From: Eubacterium sp.
GTDB lineage: Bacteria > Bacillota > Clostridia > Lachnospirales > Lachnospiraceae
Direction: 5' to 3'
Assembly: GCA_017614395.1 (NCBI GenBank)
Contig: JAGABX010000037.1
Location: 1-57,488 of the forward strand
Length of the DNA stretch: 57,488 nt
Positions 19,028 through 28,278 of this stretch are shown here, in pieces. A program made the position numbers and the translations under genes. The notes beneath the pieces were generated by a model that saw nothing but the letters and a program-made list of their open reading frames with translations, made no database searches and was not told where the DNA came from. The stretch's first letter is position 1, and every line of letters begins with the position of its first letter.

Positions 19028-19168
19028 CTTCATTCGCTCGGGGCACGTTCACGCCCTCCTCGTTCCTCGTCGGGCTCCACACCTTCGCTTCGCTACGGAT
19101 AAGCTCGACCACGAAAATCATAGATTTACGTCTCGCATATCCGGGGGAATGCCCCTCGCCGAATGAAG
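19028..19168. repeat. Intergenic palindromic element R1
   Basis: A 141-base imperfect palindrome in the 242-base gap between the two rod genes. The left arm CTTCATTCGCTCGGGG (19028-19043) is complementary, with one bulge, to 19152-19168. The interior is GC-rich with short sub-hairpins. It shares the stretch TTCGCTCGGGGCACGTT with element R2 and CGCTCGGG with R3 and R4. It lies 65 bases after the stop of the minus-strand gene at 19233. Confidence 0.65.
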
Positions 19169-19232
19169 GTCATGCAAATCCAGCTAATAACTATTAATCC
19201 ATTCCGGCTACTAATCTATACTACATGTATTA

Positions 19233-20012
19233 TCATCCGTTTACCTGACCGACTGAATTTGCTGCGCTCTGAAGCATTGTATCATATGATCTTATGACCT
19301 TCTGGTTTGCCTCATACGCCCTCGTCACAGTGATCATGTCCACCATTTCCTTGACCACATTGACGTTCGATTGTTCGGTGTAACCCTGTATTACCTGTGC
19401 TTTCGACTCTATCTGTGTTGCGCCGTCAACAGGTTCAAAAAGAGTATTGCCGAACTTTTTCAAATAATCGTAATCCTCAAAATCGGTTATCTGAAGAGTG
19501 TCTATAACCTCATCATCGGCGCTGATAACACCCTGCTCCGATATCTGAATCTTTTTCGCGTCGGTCGGAACATAAATGTCGCCGCTCTTGCCCTGGACCG
19601 CGTTACCGTCAGCATCGACGAGCAGTCCCTCCTTCGTCAGCATGAAACGACCGTCCCTCGTATAACGCGTGTGTGTTTCACCGCTTGCCGTCACGCATTT
19701 GACCGTGAAAAAGCCCTTGCCGCTCAGAGCGCAATCGAAATCGCCGCCCGTGCCGCGTATCGAACCCTGCGCATGGTCGGTAAAGGTTTCGCCGATCTTG
19801 ACACCGAGTGACAGGTGCCCGATCGCCTGATTATGATATGCCTGGGATCCATCCCTGATTTTTAGATCTAATACCTGATCGAATGCCTGAGAAGTAGACT
19901 TGTCAAGCTTGAATCCGACAGTAGTCGCATTGGCCATGTTGTTTGACAACACATCCATCCGTTTCTGCTCATTGACCATCCCTGTCCAAGCAGTGTAAAG
20001 GCCTCGTAACAT
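19233..20012 (-). CDS. flgF: Flagellar basal-body rod protein FlgF-like (FlhO position)
   Basis: A 259-residue paralogue of the FlgG-like protein. It starts MLRGLYTAWTGMVNEQKRMDVLSNN, has the DFDCALSGKGFFTV central motif and ends with the helix SNVNVVKEMVDMITVTRAYEANQKVI. It is likely the proximal rod protein of the flagellar basal body, exported by the flagellar type III apparatus without a cleaved signal. GGAGGG lies 6 bases before the ATG. A terminator lies between it and mbl upstream, so it should have its own promoter, but none of SigA or SigD type was recognised. Confidence 0.9.
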   Translation of the reverse strand: MLRGLYTAWTGMVNEQKRMDVLSNNMANATTVGFKLDKSTSQAFDQVLDLKIRDGSQAYHNQAIGHLSLGVKIGETFTDHAQGSIRGTGGDFDCALSGKGFFTVKCVTASGETHTRYTRDGRFMLTKEGLLVDADGNAVQGKSGDIYVPTDAKKIQISEQGVISADDEVIDTLQITDFEDYDYLKKFGNTLFEPVDGATQIESKAQVIQGYTEQSNVNVVKEMVDMITVTRAYEANQKVIRSYDTMLQSAANSVGQVNG

Positions 20013-20127
20013 AGAATCCCTCCACTGTTTAAACTTAATCTGTACAAACGTCGTAAAATCGTCTGTTTTCCGGAACTACCCAGTTATGAATGAATAGTCT
20101 CCGGCATTTCCTAACGTATATGTCGGC

Positions 20128-20157
20128 AAAAGGGGGCGGAAACTCAACCCCCTTTTT
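20128..20157 (-). terminator. Terminator after mbl/mreB
   Basis: AAAAGGGGG (20128-20136) pairs with CCCCCTTTT (20148-20156); the U tail is the end of the stem only. It lies 18 bases after the mbl stop. Confidence 0.55.
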
Positions 20158-20175
20158 GAAAATTCTATAAAAAGT

Positions 20176-21180
20176 TTACTCCTCAGCGGACGGTCCCGGG
20201 CCTCCGCCGGCGATGAACTCAACGTACATACCGGTTCCGATTGCAACAGCCGTCATCGGATCCTCCGCTGTCATAGTCGTTATTCCGGTCTTGGATTCTA
20301 TTAGTTCCTCCAAACCATAGAGCAACGCTCCTCCACCGGTCAGGACTATGCCACGATCAGCTATGTCCGCTGCCAGCTCGGGCGGTGTTTTCTCGAGCAC
20401 GCCGTGTATCGCCTCGACGATCTGGCTCGTAGCCGTCTGAAGCGCCTCCTCCGTCTCCTCCGAGGTCACCGTAATGGTCTTCGGCAAACCGGTTACCAGG
20501 TTTCTGCCTCGCACGTCTACGGAAACACTCTCCGGACGCGGGAACGCCGAACCGATTTTTATCTTGATATCCTCTGCGGTACGCTCACCGATCAGGAGAT
20601 TATGTTTTGATCTCATATGCCGGACGATGGCATCATCAAAATCATCCCCGGCAATCTTGATAGATGCGCTGACAACCGTGCCACCGAGAGAGATTACGGC
20701 GATATCGGAGGTTCCGCCCCCTATATCAACGATCATATTTCCACACGGTCTCGAAATATCTATACCCGCGCCGATGGCAGCCGCAATGGGCTCCTCGATG
20801 ATTTTGACATCACGAGCGCCGGCAGCGAATGCCGCATCCTCAACAGCCTTGCGCTCAACCTCCGTAACCTGGCTCGGTACACAAATACTGATCAGAGGCT
20901 TGCGAAAACGCTGTTTCCCAACTGCTTTCTGAATAAAATACTTCAGCATTTTCTCTGTTACCGAGTAGTCAGAAATGACTCCCTGACGCAGAGGACGAAC
21001 CGCAACTATATTACCCGGAGTACGCCCGAGCATCTGGCGGGCCTCCTCACCTATTGCCTTTATCCTGTTGGTGTCACGATCAAACGCCACGACACTCGGC
21101 TCCTTCAGCACGACTCCCTTGCCTTTCAAATATACGAGGATGCTGGCCGTACCTAAGTCAATTCCTATATCAAAAGCCAC
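20176..21180 (-). CDS. mbl: Rod shape-determining protein, MreB/Mbl family actin
   Basis: An actin-like cytoskeletal ATPase that guides cell-wall elongation. The 334-residue protein has the phosphate 1 loop (GIDLGTASILVYLKGKG), the phosphate 2 loop (DIGGGTSDIAVISLGG) and the adenosine motif (GIVLTGGGALLYGLEE). The next genes are the two rod genes, as for mbl in Bacillus, so mbl is preferred over mreB; mreC and mreD are absent. The GTG at 21180 is chosen because AAAGGAG lies 7 bases upstream. An in-frame TTG 24 bases earlier would place that site inside the gene. Confidence 0.93.
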   Translation of the reverse strand: MAFDIGIDLGTASILVYLKGKGVVLKEPSVVAFDRDTNRIKAIGEEARQMLGRTPGNIVAVRPLRQGVISDYSVTEKMLKYFIQKAVGKQRFRKPLISICVPSQVTEVERKAVEDAAFAAGARDVKIIEEPIAAAIGAGIDISRPCGNMIVDIGGGTSDIAVISLGGTVVSASIKIAGDDFDDAIVRHMRSKHNLLIGERTAEDIKIKIGSAFPRPESVSVDVRGRNLVTGLPKTITVTSEETEEALQTATSQIVEAIHGVLEKTPPELAADIADRGIVLTGGGALLYGLEELIESKTGITTMTAEDPMTAVAIGTGMYVEFIAGGGPGPSAEE

Positions 21181-21222
21181 TTTACTGCTCCTTTCACACT
21201 TCAATCGTTCATTCGTTATTCC

Positions 21223-21251
21223 ATTATAACCACATCACCAAAAAAATTCAA
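21223..21251 (-). promoter_or_regulatory. SigA-type promoter for mbl/mreB
   Basis: On the minus strand, TTGAAT, a 17-base spacer and a perfect TATAAT (complement of 21223-21228). The leader is about 37 bases. Confidence 0.8.
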
Positions 21252-21316
21252 GGGGTAATTTTCTGAATTTCTTAGTACATACGGAAATCTGTCAACCGTT
21301 TTCGCTCGGAACTCCG

Positions 21317-22771
21317 CTAATGCACGGCTGCCTTCAGCATTATTGCGCACTCGATTCGCTTTTTCTGTAACCTGCAGCCTATATCGTATGCGCCGTTTAT
21401 GTCGCCCGTAGAGTGAAATGCGTTCGCGGCACAGCCACCGGAACAGTAATAACGCGCGAAACAATTCCGGCATTCGGGTTTTGCGAAAACATTACAGAGT
21501 TTGAATTTTTCAACGAGTTCCTTATTAGTGACTCCGTCAAAAACAGAACCGAGACAAAACGACTCATCGCCGACAAACTGATGACATGGATACAGGTCCC
21601 CCCACGGCGTCACGGCGAGATACTCCGTGCCCGAACCGCAACCGGACAGTCGTTTATAGACACATGGTCCTCCGGTCAGGTCTATCATGTAATGGAAAAA
21701 GTTAAACCCGCGTCCTTCCTCTTCACGTTTCAGCATCTCACGTGCGAGCTCATCGTACCCCTCGCAAATGGTTTCGATATCTTCATCCGTGATGGCATAG
21801 GGTTCTGAAGGATCAGCCACCACAGGCTCAACGGAGATCTGTTTAAACCCCTCATCAGCCAGCGCCAAAACATCCTTCACAAAATCCGTGTTATAATGCG
21901 TAAATGTTCCCCGCACATAATAGCGTTCCTGATCTCGTGACTCAGCAACCCTTTTGAATTTATCTATTATTTCATCATATGAACCGCGTCCGTCTCTGAA
22001 CGGTCGCATCCGGTCATGTACCTCGCGACGCCCGTCCACCGACAGGACGATATTGTCCATCTCTCTGTTCGCGAATTCAATCACTTCATCATTAAGCAGC
22101 ACCCCGTTGGTTGTCAGCGTAAACCGGAAATGCTTGTCAGTTGTTTTTTCCAGCTCACGACCGTATGCAACGAGTTCCTTTACTACATCAAAATTCAGCA
22201 AAGGCTCTCCACCGAAAAAATCCACCTCTAAGTTATGCCTGTTTCCGGAGTTCCCGACTAAAAAATCAAGCGCTTTTTTTCCAACCGAAAGACTCATCAG
22301 TGCTCTGTCACCGTGATATTCTCCCTCACCGGCAAAACAATACTCACATTTCAAATTGCAGGCATGAGCAATGTGCAGACAAAGTGCTTTCACCACCGTC
22401 GGACGTTTTTTAAAATCGATGATCCTTTTTTCCATACTGTCACATCCGGCGTCCTCCTCCGGATCGGAACATGAGCTGTCGCACTCCCCTGAAACGAGAT
22501 AATCCTCCTCAGTAAAAAGCGTCCCGTTTTCCGCTAATTCCCGCAAGTCGTCAAAAATCTCTCTCATATCATCCATCGTCAGATTCTCCGACGGATAGCG
22601 TTTCGAAACAATTTCGAAAATCCGCTCCAGTTCCTCATCCCTAAACCTGTTGTTGTCATTTTCATCCAGCTCAGCCAGGACATCATACACTACATCATCC
22701 ACGACATGCACTGATGACGAGTTGACATCCAGCACGATATTATAGCCGTTGTTTTTATACTGATGGATCAT
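21317..22771 (-). CDS. scfB: Radical SAM/SPASM maturase for SCIFF thioether peptide
   Basis: The enzyme installs Cys-to-Thr (or similar) thioether bonds in the SCIFF peptide with S-adenosylmethionine, as characterised for CteB and Tte1186. The 484-residue protein has an N-terminal RiPP-recognition-like region (about 1-90), the radical SAM motif CNLKCEYC at 138-145, and a C-terminal SPASM region rich in cysteine (about 365-470, ending CRNCFARYYCSGGC) for auxiliary Fe-S clusters. An acidic stretch at 97-110 carries three extra cysteines. GGGGGAGA precedes the ATG. It follows its precursor gene scfA by about 240 bases and a terminator, and no own promoter was seen, so it may depend on read-through. 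Confidence 0.93.
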   Translation of the reverse strand: MIHQYKNNGYNIVLDVNSSSVHVVDDVVYDVLAELDENDNNRFRDEELERIFEIVSKRYPSENLTMDDMREIFDDLRELAENGTLFTEEDYLVSGECDSSCSDPEEDAGCDSMEKRIIDFKKRPTVVKALCLHIAHACNLKCEYCFAGEGEYHGDRALMSLSVGKKALDFLVGNSGNRHNLEVDFFGGEPLLNFDVVKELVAYGRELEKTTDKHFRFTLTTNGVLLNDEVIEFANREMDNIVLSVDGRREVHDRMRPFRDGRGSYDEIIDKFKRVAESRDQERYYVRGTFTHYNTDFVKDVLALADEGFKQISVEPVVADPSEPYAITDEDIETICEGYDELAREMLKREEEGRGFNFFHYMIDLTGGPCVYKRLSGCGSGTEYLAVTPWGDLYPCHQFVGDESFCLGSVFDGVTNKELVEKFKLCNVFAKPECRNCFARYYCSGGCAANAFHSTGDINGAYDIGCRLQKKRIECAIMLKAAVH

Positions 22772-22870
22772 GTTTCTCCCCCAGACAAGTATATCTGACT
22801 GAAGCCGTTCGGCTCGTTCCGTTCATTATCAATCGAGTGCCTGAGCTTGTCTCTTATACTTGTCCCTGCG

Positions 22871-22910
22871 ATAATAAAACAAGCCTGATCCCATAACAAC
22901 AGGATCAGGC
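22871..22910 (-). terminator. Terminator between scfA and scfB
   Basis: GCCTGATCC (22883-22891) and GGATCAGGC (22902-22910) form a 9-bp stem. On the minus strand the tail is TTGTTTTATTAT. It lies about 100 bases after the scfA stop and would limit scfB expression relative to the peptide. Confidence 0.75.
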
Positions 22911-23011
22911 ATGATACCTGAAACCAACCACACTGTTCAACGTTAGAAAGCGCCGATCAAACGGCCATACCAGATTTGTTGATACCACCATTACGATCGG
23001 ATTCTCGTCCG

Positions 23012-23158
23012 TCAGCGTTTTGACTGCTCACAGGACTGGTTCCCTACCGTGCATGAGGTCTTGCATGCCGACTGACATGAGGTCTGGCACTCGCCGCAAC
23101 CGCCCTTCTTAACAGTGTCCTTGAGGTTTTTAGTGGTTATCGTTTTAATGCGTTTCAT
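23012..23158 (-). CDS. scfA: SCIFF ranthipeptide precursor (six-cysteine peptide)
   Basis: A 48-residue ribosomal peptide precursor. It opens MKRIKTITTKNLKDTVKKGG, the conserved leader of the SCIFF family, and carries six cysteines at 21, 24, 28, 32, 36 and 43 (core start CGECQTSCQSACKTSC). The cysteines are the donors for thioether links made by ScfB. The GGGAGGAA ribosome binding site and the perfectly spaced promoter at 23192-23220 support strong expression. The family is near-universal in Clostridia; its function is unsettled, with roles in quorum sensing and metabolism reported for ranthipeptides. No dedicated peptidase-exporter is adjacent. Confidence 0.95.
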   Translation of the reverse strand: MKRIKTITTKNLKDTVKKGGCGECQTSCQSACKTSCTVGNQSCEQSKR

Positions 23159-23191
23159 AATCAATTCCTCCCGTTTTCAACAGTTTCAAAC

Positions 23192-23220
23192 ATTCTAACA
23201 CAGTATCCCACAGTTGTCAA
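23192..23220 (-). promoter_or_regulatory. Consensus SigA promoter for scfA
   Basis: On the minus strand, a perfect TTGACA, a 17-base spacer and TAGAAT (complement of 23192-23197). The leader is about 26 bases. Confidence 0.85.
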
Positions 23221-23288
23221 TAGTCGTAGCGCAATCACCGTTTTCTGCGTTTCTGATGCATTGCTGTCATGACCTTATCACGATGCCA

Positions 23289-24881
23289 TTATACACTGAC
23301 AGATTCCACAGCTGCTTTTTCCGCTGTCAGGCCGGATTTGTATCTCTCGATGAATGCATCAAAGCCCTTGACACCCACCGGATCCGGAGTCAGTTCCTCA
23401 CCGCTCTCTCCGGCAAACACCTTGTTATCAAGGTAATCGGCCAACGCCTCGCCATCTGATTTTTCGACCATATATGCTGCGAGAACAGCCATGCCCCAGG
23501 CGCCGCCCTCACCGGCTGTCTCCATCACGGAGATCGGTGTATTCAATGCATCTGCCAGTACCTGTTGCGCAACGCCCTTCGTCTTGAAAATACCTCCGTG
23601 TCCGAGAATTTTATCCGCCTCGACTCCCTCTTCTTTAAAAAGTATGTCGTTTCCTATTTTCAATGTTGCAAATGCTGAATAGAGATGCGCGCGCATGAAA
23701 TTCGAGAGATTCCACTTGCTGTTCGGCGTGCGGATGACCATAGGGCGTCCTTCATTAAGTCCCGTGATGTTTTCACCCGACAGATAGTTGAACGCTAAAA
23801 TATCACCGCAATCAGCATCGCCCTTCATGGCGCCGTTATACAGTGTTCCGAATATTTTTCCCATATCGGCATCAGCGCCGATCGCATCTGCAAATTCTTT
23901 AAAAAGTCCGACCCATGCATTCAAATCGGAAGTGCAGTTATTGCAATGCACCATGGCAACCGCCGAACCATCCGGAGTTGTAACGATATCAATTTCAGGA
24001 TGGACTTTTTTCAGATTATTCTCCATTACGATCATGGAGAACACACTGGTTCCGGCGCTGACATTTCCGGTTCTCTGACGGACAGAATTAGTTGCGGTCA
24101 TACCGGTGCCTGCATCACCCTCCGGCGGACACATCGGCACACCGGCCTGCAACAGTCCGCTTGGATCAAGCAGTTTCGCTCCCTCCTCAGTCAGAGTGCC
24201 CGCTTTTTCACCGGCCGTTTTAACTGCAGGGAAAATGTCAAGCAGTTTGTACGGCAACCCGTTGTTTTCAAGAAGTCCGTCAAATTTTGCCACCATTTCG
24301 GCGTCAAACTGTCCTGTGACCGGATCGATCGGGAACATCCCCGATGCCTCTCCTACACCGAGAACTTTTTCTCCTGATAATTTCCAATGTATATAACCGG
24401 CCAGAGTCGTCTGGAATTTGATTCGATCGATATGGTCTTCCTTGTTCAAAATCGCCTGATATAAATGCGCAATGCTCCAACGCTCAGGAATATTAAATCC
24501 GAACAGGTCAGTCAGCCGTCCCGCCGCTTCACCTGTTATCGAATTGCGCCAGGTACGAAACGGCACCAGCAGTTCATCCGATGAGTCAAATGCCATATAT
24601 CCATGCATCATTGCGGAGAACCCGAGTGCCTTCAGCTGCCTTATCTCAACTCCGTATTTGTCTTTCACGTCCATTGCAAGTCCACGATAAGCATCCTGCA
24701 AACCATTCCATATCGCGTCGAGTGAATAGGTCCAGATACCGTTTTCATACTGGTTTTCCCACTCGTGATCCCCAGTGGCCAGTACTCCGGTTTTCTCGTC
24801 GATCAGCACCGCCTTGATCCTGGTCGAGCCAAACTCAACACCTAAAATTGCCTCACCGTTCTCAATAATTGATTTGCTCAT
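23289..24881 (-). CDS. FGGY-family carbohydrate kinase
   Basis: A 530-residue sugar kinase of the FGGY family (xylulokinase/ribulokinase superfamily), which phosphorylates a ketopentose or related sugar with ATP. Seen are the N-terminal phosphate motif [15 protein letters not shown], the central [14 protein letters not shown] phosphate loop, and the C-terminal [13 protein letters not shown] region. The substrate is not certain; L-ribulose or another ketose is possible. It is clearly different from the xylulokinase at 33120. It follows galE by 18 bases and is probably the last gene of the SEC-C-tgt-yajC-galE run. The scfA promoter lies downstream of it. Confidence 0.85.
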   Translation of the reverse strand: MSKSIIENGEAILGVEFGSTRIKAVLIDEKTGVLATGDHEWENQYENGIWTYSLDAIWNGLQDAYRGLAMDVKDKYGVEIRQLKALGFSAMMHGYMAFDSSDELLVPFRTWRNSITGEAAGRLTDLFGFNIPERWSIAHLYQAILNKEDHIDRIKFQTTLAGYIHWKLSGEKVLGVGEASGMFPIDPVTGQFDAEMVAKFDGLLENNGLPYKLLDIFPAVKTAGEKAGTLTEEGAKLLDPSGLLQAGVPMCPPEGDAGTGMTATNSVRQRTGNVSAGTSVFSMIVMENNLKKVHPEIDIVTTPDGSAVAMVHCNNCTSDLNAWVGLFKEFADAIGADADMGKIFGTLYNGAMKGDADCGDILAFNYLSGENITGLNEGRPMVIRTPNSKWNLSNFMRAHLYSAFATLKIGNDILFKEEGVEADKILGHGGIFKTKGVAQQVLADALNTPISVMETAGEGGAWGMAVLAAYMVEKSDGEALADYLDNKVFAGESGEELTPDPVGVKGFDAFIERYKSGLTAEKAAVESVSV

Positions 24882-24899
24882 CTTTTAACCTCCTGTGGT

Positions 24900-25901
24900 T
24901 CAAAAATTCTGAGATGCAAAACGCCAGCTGTCCTCACACATACGTTTCAAATCATACTCTGCTTCCCAGTCAAGCTCCTTTTTTGCCTTAGCCGGATCTG
25001 CATAGCAGGTCGCTATATCCCCGGCGCGCCTGGGCTTGATCTGATAGGGAATCCTGATATTATTTACCTCCTCAAACGTCTTCACGATATCCAAAACCGA
25101 ATAACCATTGCCGGTTCCGAGATTATAAACGTTGACTTCATTTGTGGTGGTAACTTTTTCCACAGCATTAACATGACCTCTGGCGAGATCAACAACATGG
25201 ATATAATCACGCACTCCTGTTCCGTCCGGTGTATCATAATCATTGCCGAATACACCCAACTCCGGCAGTTCACCGACAGCCACCTTCATAATGTATGGCA
25301 TCAGGTTGTTCGGGATTCCGTTCGGAGATTCACCGAGCAATCCGCTCTCATGCGCGCCGATCGGATTGAAATAACGCAAAAGCACCACCGACCATTCAGG
25401 ATCAGCGTGCTGTATGTCGGTCAAAACCTGCTCCAGCATGGATTTCGTCCATCCATACGGATTTGTGCAGGTCCCCTTCGGACATTCCTCTGTAATGGGA
25501 ATCTGTGCCGGATCTCCGTAAACTGTTGCAGATGAACTGAATATTATTCTCTTGCAACCATACTCGTTCATAAATTTACACAGTTTGATAGTACCGGAAA
25601 TATTGTTCTCATAATACATCAGCGGTTTTTCAACAGACTCTCCAACGGCCTTTAATCCTGCAAAATGAATCACGGCGTCGAATTTGTGGTCTTCGAAAAC
25701 AGGACGCATGCTTTCCGTGTCACGCAAATCCGCCTTGTAAAAAAGGGGGCGCGTTCCCGTAATTTTCTCTATACGCGAAAGCACCTCTTCTTTTGAATTA
25801 TACAGATTATCAAAAATAACGACCTCATACCCGCGATTGATCAATTCAACGCAGGTATGCGATCCAATATAGCCGGTTCCACCTGTCACCAGTATTTTCA
25901 T
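24900..25901 (-). CDS. galE: UDP-glucose 4-epimerase GalE
   Basis: Interconverts UDP-glucose and UDP-galactose for the Leloir pathway and for cell-surface glycans. It is a 333-residue extended short-chain dehydrogenase with the NAD-binding GGTGYIGSH motif at residues 7-15, FSSSATVYG, the catalytic YGWTK (YxxxK), and NPIGAHESG typical of GalE. The ATG at 25901 is preferred because GGAGG lies upstream; it is 1 base after the yajC stop, so the two are translationally coupled. No galK or galT is near, so a role in supplying UDP-galactose for surface polymers is as likely as galactose catabolism. Confidence 0.95.
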   Translation of the reverse strand: MKILVTGGTGYIGSHTCVELINRGYEVVIFDNLYNSKEEVLSRIEKITGTRPLFYKADLRDTESMRPVFEDHKFDAVIHFAGLKAVGESVEKPLMYYENNISGTIKLCKFMNEYGCKRIIFSSSATVYGDPAQIPITEECPKGTCTNPYGWTKSMLEQVLTDIQHADPEWSVVLLRYFNPIGAHESGLLGESPNGIPNNLMPYIMKVAVGELPELGVFGNDYDTPDGTGVRDYIHVVDLARGHVNAVEKVTTTNEVNVYNLGTGNGYSVLDIVKTFEEVNNIRIPYQIKPRRAGDIATCYADPAKAKKELDWEAEYDLKRMCEDSWRFASQNF

Positions 25902-25902
25902 A

Positions 25903-26190
25903 TCAGTCCTCCGAACCCTCCTTCTCAACCTCTACGATAGCAGATTTCTGCATCGGAATACGACAGTTTTTGTTACTGCCGAACTCTACAATGATAACGT
26001 CGTCACTCGGGATATCAATCACAACACCGTAAAATCCGCTGGTAGTCAGTATAGAATCTCCAACCTCAACAGCATTTACCAACGCTGCATGCTCCTTCTC
26101 CCTTTTCTTGTTCGGTCTGATCGCGATAAAATAAAAAGCTGCGATGATCACCACATAAATCGCAATAATTCCAATTGTTCCTGTTGACAT
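25903..26190 (-). CDS. yajC: Preprotein translocase subunit YajC
   Basis: A small single-pass membrane protein associated with SecDF and SecYEG. The 95 residues have a membrane helix at about 4-25 followed by the signature FIAIRPNKKREKEH and a beta-barrel-like tail with VGDSILTTSGFYGVV. It lies downstream of tgt, the widely conserved tgt-yajC order. AAAGGAAG precedes the start. The 146-base gap from tgt is AT-rich; no clear promoter was seen in it. Confidence 0.95.
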   Translation of the reverse strand: MSTGTIGIIAIYVVIIAAFYFIAIRPNKKREKEHAALVNAVEVGDSILTTSGFYGVVIDIPSDDVIIVEFGSNKNCRIPMQKSAIVEVEKEGSED

Positions 26191-26336
26191 GTTTTGTTAC
26201 TTCCTTTCTTTTTCTTAATTAGTATATAAATATATAAATATAAAGTGCCCTTTCACTGCATACCTGTGATATTTGCCGATGCCGAATCATTCGGACACTT
26301 ATACTCACGTAAGGTCAGAAAATCCGATATGGAAAT

Positions 26337-27461
26337 TCAACCTGCCATTTTGTCTATCTTGTCTCGTTTATATGATTGGTAACAACCATTCCGGATTGCC
26401 CGGCGTGCCTCACTCATCATTGTATTATAAAAGTAAAGATTATGCAAGACCAAAAGTCTGAGTCCCAGCATTTCACCGGATTTCAGAAGATGTCTGACAT
26501 ATGCGCGGGAAAAATGTCTGCAACAGGGACATGAGCATCCCTCCTCAACAGGGCGGTCATCCCGTTCGTACTGCGCATTGTTCAGATTCATTCTGCCGTT
26601 ATTCGTATAGGCATGACCATGTCGGCCGTTTCTCGACGGATAAACACAGTCGAAAAAGTCAACCCCTCGATCTATTGCCTCGAGGATATTTTCCGGGGTG
26701 CCTACTCCCATCAGATATACAGGTTTGTCCTGTGGCAGGTGAGGGATCGTCACATCGAGTATATGATACATCTCCTCATGTGTTTCACCGACTGCGAGAC
26801 CGCCCAGTGCATATCCGTCCAAATCCAGTTCCGCTATGGTTTCCGCGTTCGCTATGCGAATATCCTCACAGATTCCGCCCTGATTGATTCCGAACAGGAG
26901 CTGTTTGTCATTTAACGTATCTGGCAGACTATTCAGCCTTTCCATCTCAGACTTGCAGCGGTGAAGCCATCTGGTAGTTCTGTCCACAGAGTCCTGAATA
27001 TACGAACGATCAGCCGTGCTCGGAGGACACTCATCAAACGCCATCGCTATTGTTGAGCCGAGATTCGACTGAATCTGCATACTCTCTTCCGGCCCCATGA
27101 AAATGCGATGACCGTCAATATGTGACCGGAACTCTACTCCCTGCTCAGTGATCTTCCGCATCTCCGCTAACGAAAAAACCTGAAATCCACCCGAATCTGT
27201 CAAAATCGGACGATGCCAATTCATAAATTGTCGCAATCCACCTAATTCTTTAACGATCTTATCTCCCGGGCGAAGGTGCAGATGATATGTGTTGCACAAT
27301 TCTACCTGGGTTCCGATATCCTCCAGATCAATTGATGACACGGCTCCCTTGATCGCGGCAACAGTCCCGACATTCATGAATACAGGTGTCTCTATGACAC
27401 CGTGTACCGTTTCCATGTGAGCGCTCCTTGCAAGACCATCTGTCGCAACTACCTGATACAA
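26337..27461 (-). CDS. tgt: tRNA-guanine transglycosylase
   Basis: Exchanges guanine 34 of GUN tRNAs for preQ1 on the way to queuosine. The 374-residue protein has the substrate-binding DSGGFQVFSL motif, the catalytic region GVDFFDCVYPSRNGRHG, and a zinc site of the C-x-C-x2-C...H type (CSCPCC, then H about 26 residues on). The TTG at 27461 is chosen because GGAGGAGG lies 5-6 bases upstream; a TTG 15 bases earlier would put that site inside the gene. It follows the SEC-C gene by 33 bases. Confidence 0.93.
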   Translation of the reverse strand: MYQVVATDGLARSAHMETVHGVIETPVFMNVGTVAAIKGAVSSIDLEDIGTQVELCNTYHLHLRPGDKIVKELGGLRQFMNWHRPILTDSGGFQVFSLAEMRKITEQGVEFRSHIDGHRIFMGPEESMQIQSNLGSTIAMAFDECPPSTADRSYIQDSVDRTTRWLHRCKSEMERLNSLPDTLNDKQLLFGINQGGICEDIRIANAETIAELDLDGYALGGLAVGETHEEMYHILDVTIPHLPQDKPVYLMGVGTPENILEAIDRGVDFFDCVYPSRNGRHGHAYTNNGRMNLNNAQYERDDRPVEEGCSCPCCRHFSRAYVRHLLKSGEMLGLRLLVLHNLYFYNTMMSEARRAIRNGCYQSYKRDKIDKMAG

Positions 27462-27494
27462 AGCCGCCTCCTCCAATACTGTAGAATTATCTGA

Positions 27495-28004
27495 CTAGTT
27501 CCGTCCGCAGCACTGTTTGTACTTTTTTCCGGATCCGCATGGACATGGATCATTTCTGCCGATTTTTCGGTCCTCGCGAATTATGGTGCCGGATGCTTTT
27601 TGCTCTTTGTACAGCTCCTTGCGGCGTTCCTCCGTCAGGAGTTCATTCCACTGCGGAAGATTGTAGAGCCACTCCGCATTACAATCAACCATATTTTTGT
27701 AGAGCGTTTCCAAATCTATATCAATGGAAACAACCGTATCCTCCTCCATCTCCTCTATCGGATTAGGAGTCTTCAGACTGTCGTTGATCCCGTCTAAAAA
27801 TCCAACCATCATGGACAGCGGTACATCGTATTTTTCGGCAAGTTCCTTGACCGTGCCTGTGACAACCTCGTCCGGCGAAGAGAGGAGCTGTTCATAAATC
27901 CCCTTCTCAAGTTCAAAATACCGTTTCCATAGTTTCTGTCCTTCTTTGGTTTTATTTAATTCCTCGCCATACGCGTAATCACGCCATTCCTGTAATAATG
28001 CCAT
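27495..28004 (-). CDS. SEC-C motif-containing protein
   Basis: A 169-residue cytoplasmic protein ending in a SEC-C zinc-binding motif ([17 protein letters not shown], residues 151-167), as found at the end of SecA. The all-helical upstream part (about 1-145) resembles a family of clostridial SEC-C proteins with no assigned role; an interaction with ribosomes, SecA or unfolded proteins is only inference. It is the first gene of the run SEC-C, tgt, yajC, galE, FGGY kinase, behind the promoter at 28121-28149. A GGAGGAAAGA site precedes the ATG. Confidence 0.85.
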   Translation of the reverse strand: MALLQEWRDYAYGEELNKTKEGQKLWKRYFELEKGIYEQLLSSPDEVVTGTVKELAEKYDVPLSMMVGFLDGINDSLKTPNPIEEMEEDTVVSIDIDLETLYKNMVDCNAEWLYNLPQWNELLTEERRKELYKEQKASGTIIREDRKIGRNDPCPCGSGKKYKQCCGRN

Positions 28005-28120
28005 TCTTTCCTCCTATTGACATTCCTGATTCGTGTTACCTTTCGTAGTGTATGATGAACACATCACAGATATTCATCAAATGATATCCATTTATTTCGA
28101 ATCTGACAATTAACCCGTTT

Positions 28121-28149
28121 ACTATAACATACGCAATTGAAAAAATCAA
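28121..28149 (-). promoter_or_regulatory. SigA-type promoter for SEC-C/tgt operon
   Basis: On the minus strand, TTGATT, a 17-base spacer and TATAGT (complement of 28121-28126). The leader is about 110 bases. It is back to back with the small-protein promoter at 28171. Confidence 0.7.
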
Positions 28150-28170
28150 TAAAAAATCCTCATTTTGGCG

Positions 28171-28199
28171 TTGATTTTTTTACGAGAGTATGGTAGAAT
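28171..28199 (+). promoter_or_regulatory. SigA-type promoter for 42-residue membrane protein
   Basis: TTGATT (28171-28176), a 17-base spacer and TAGAAT (28194-28199). The leader is about 73 bases to the ATG at 28279. Confidence 0.75.
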
Positions 28200-28278
28200 T
28201 GCTATCAGAGTGTTAAGATATCGTCTGATTGCCCGATGAGTCGGGTTGTTATACATTCTTCATGGGAGGTGTAGAATT

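Noticed and set aside
20013-20127. SigD (flagellar) promoter for the rod genes or the chemoreceptor
   Set aside because: No TAAA-N15-GCCGATAA-like pair was found upstream of 20012 or 9543.
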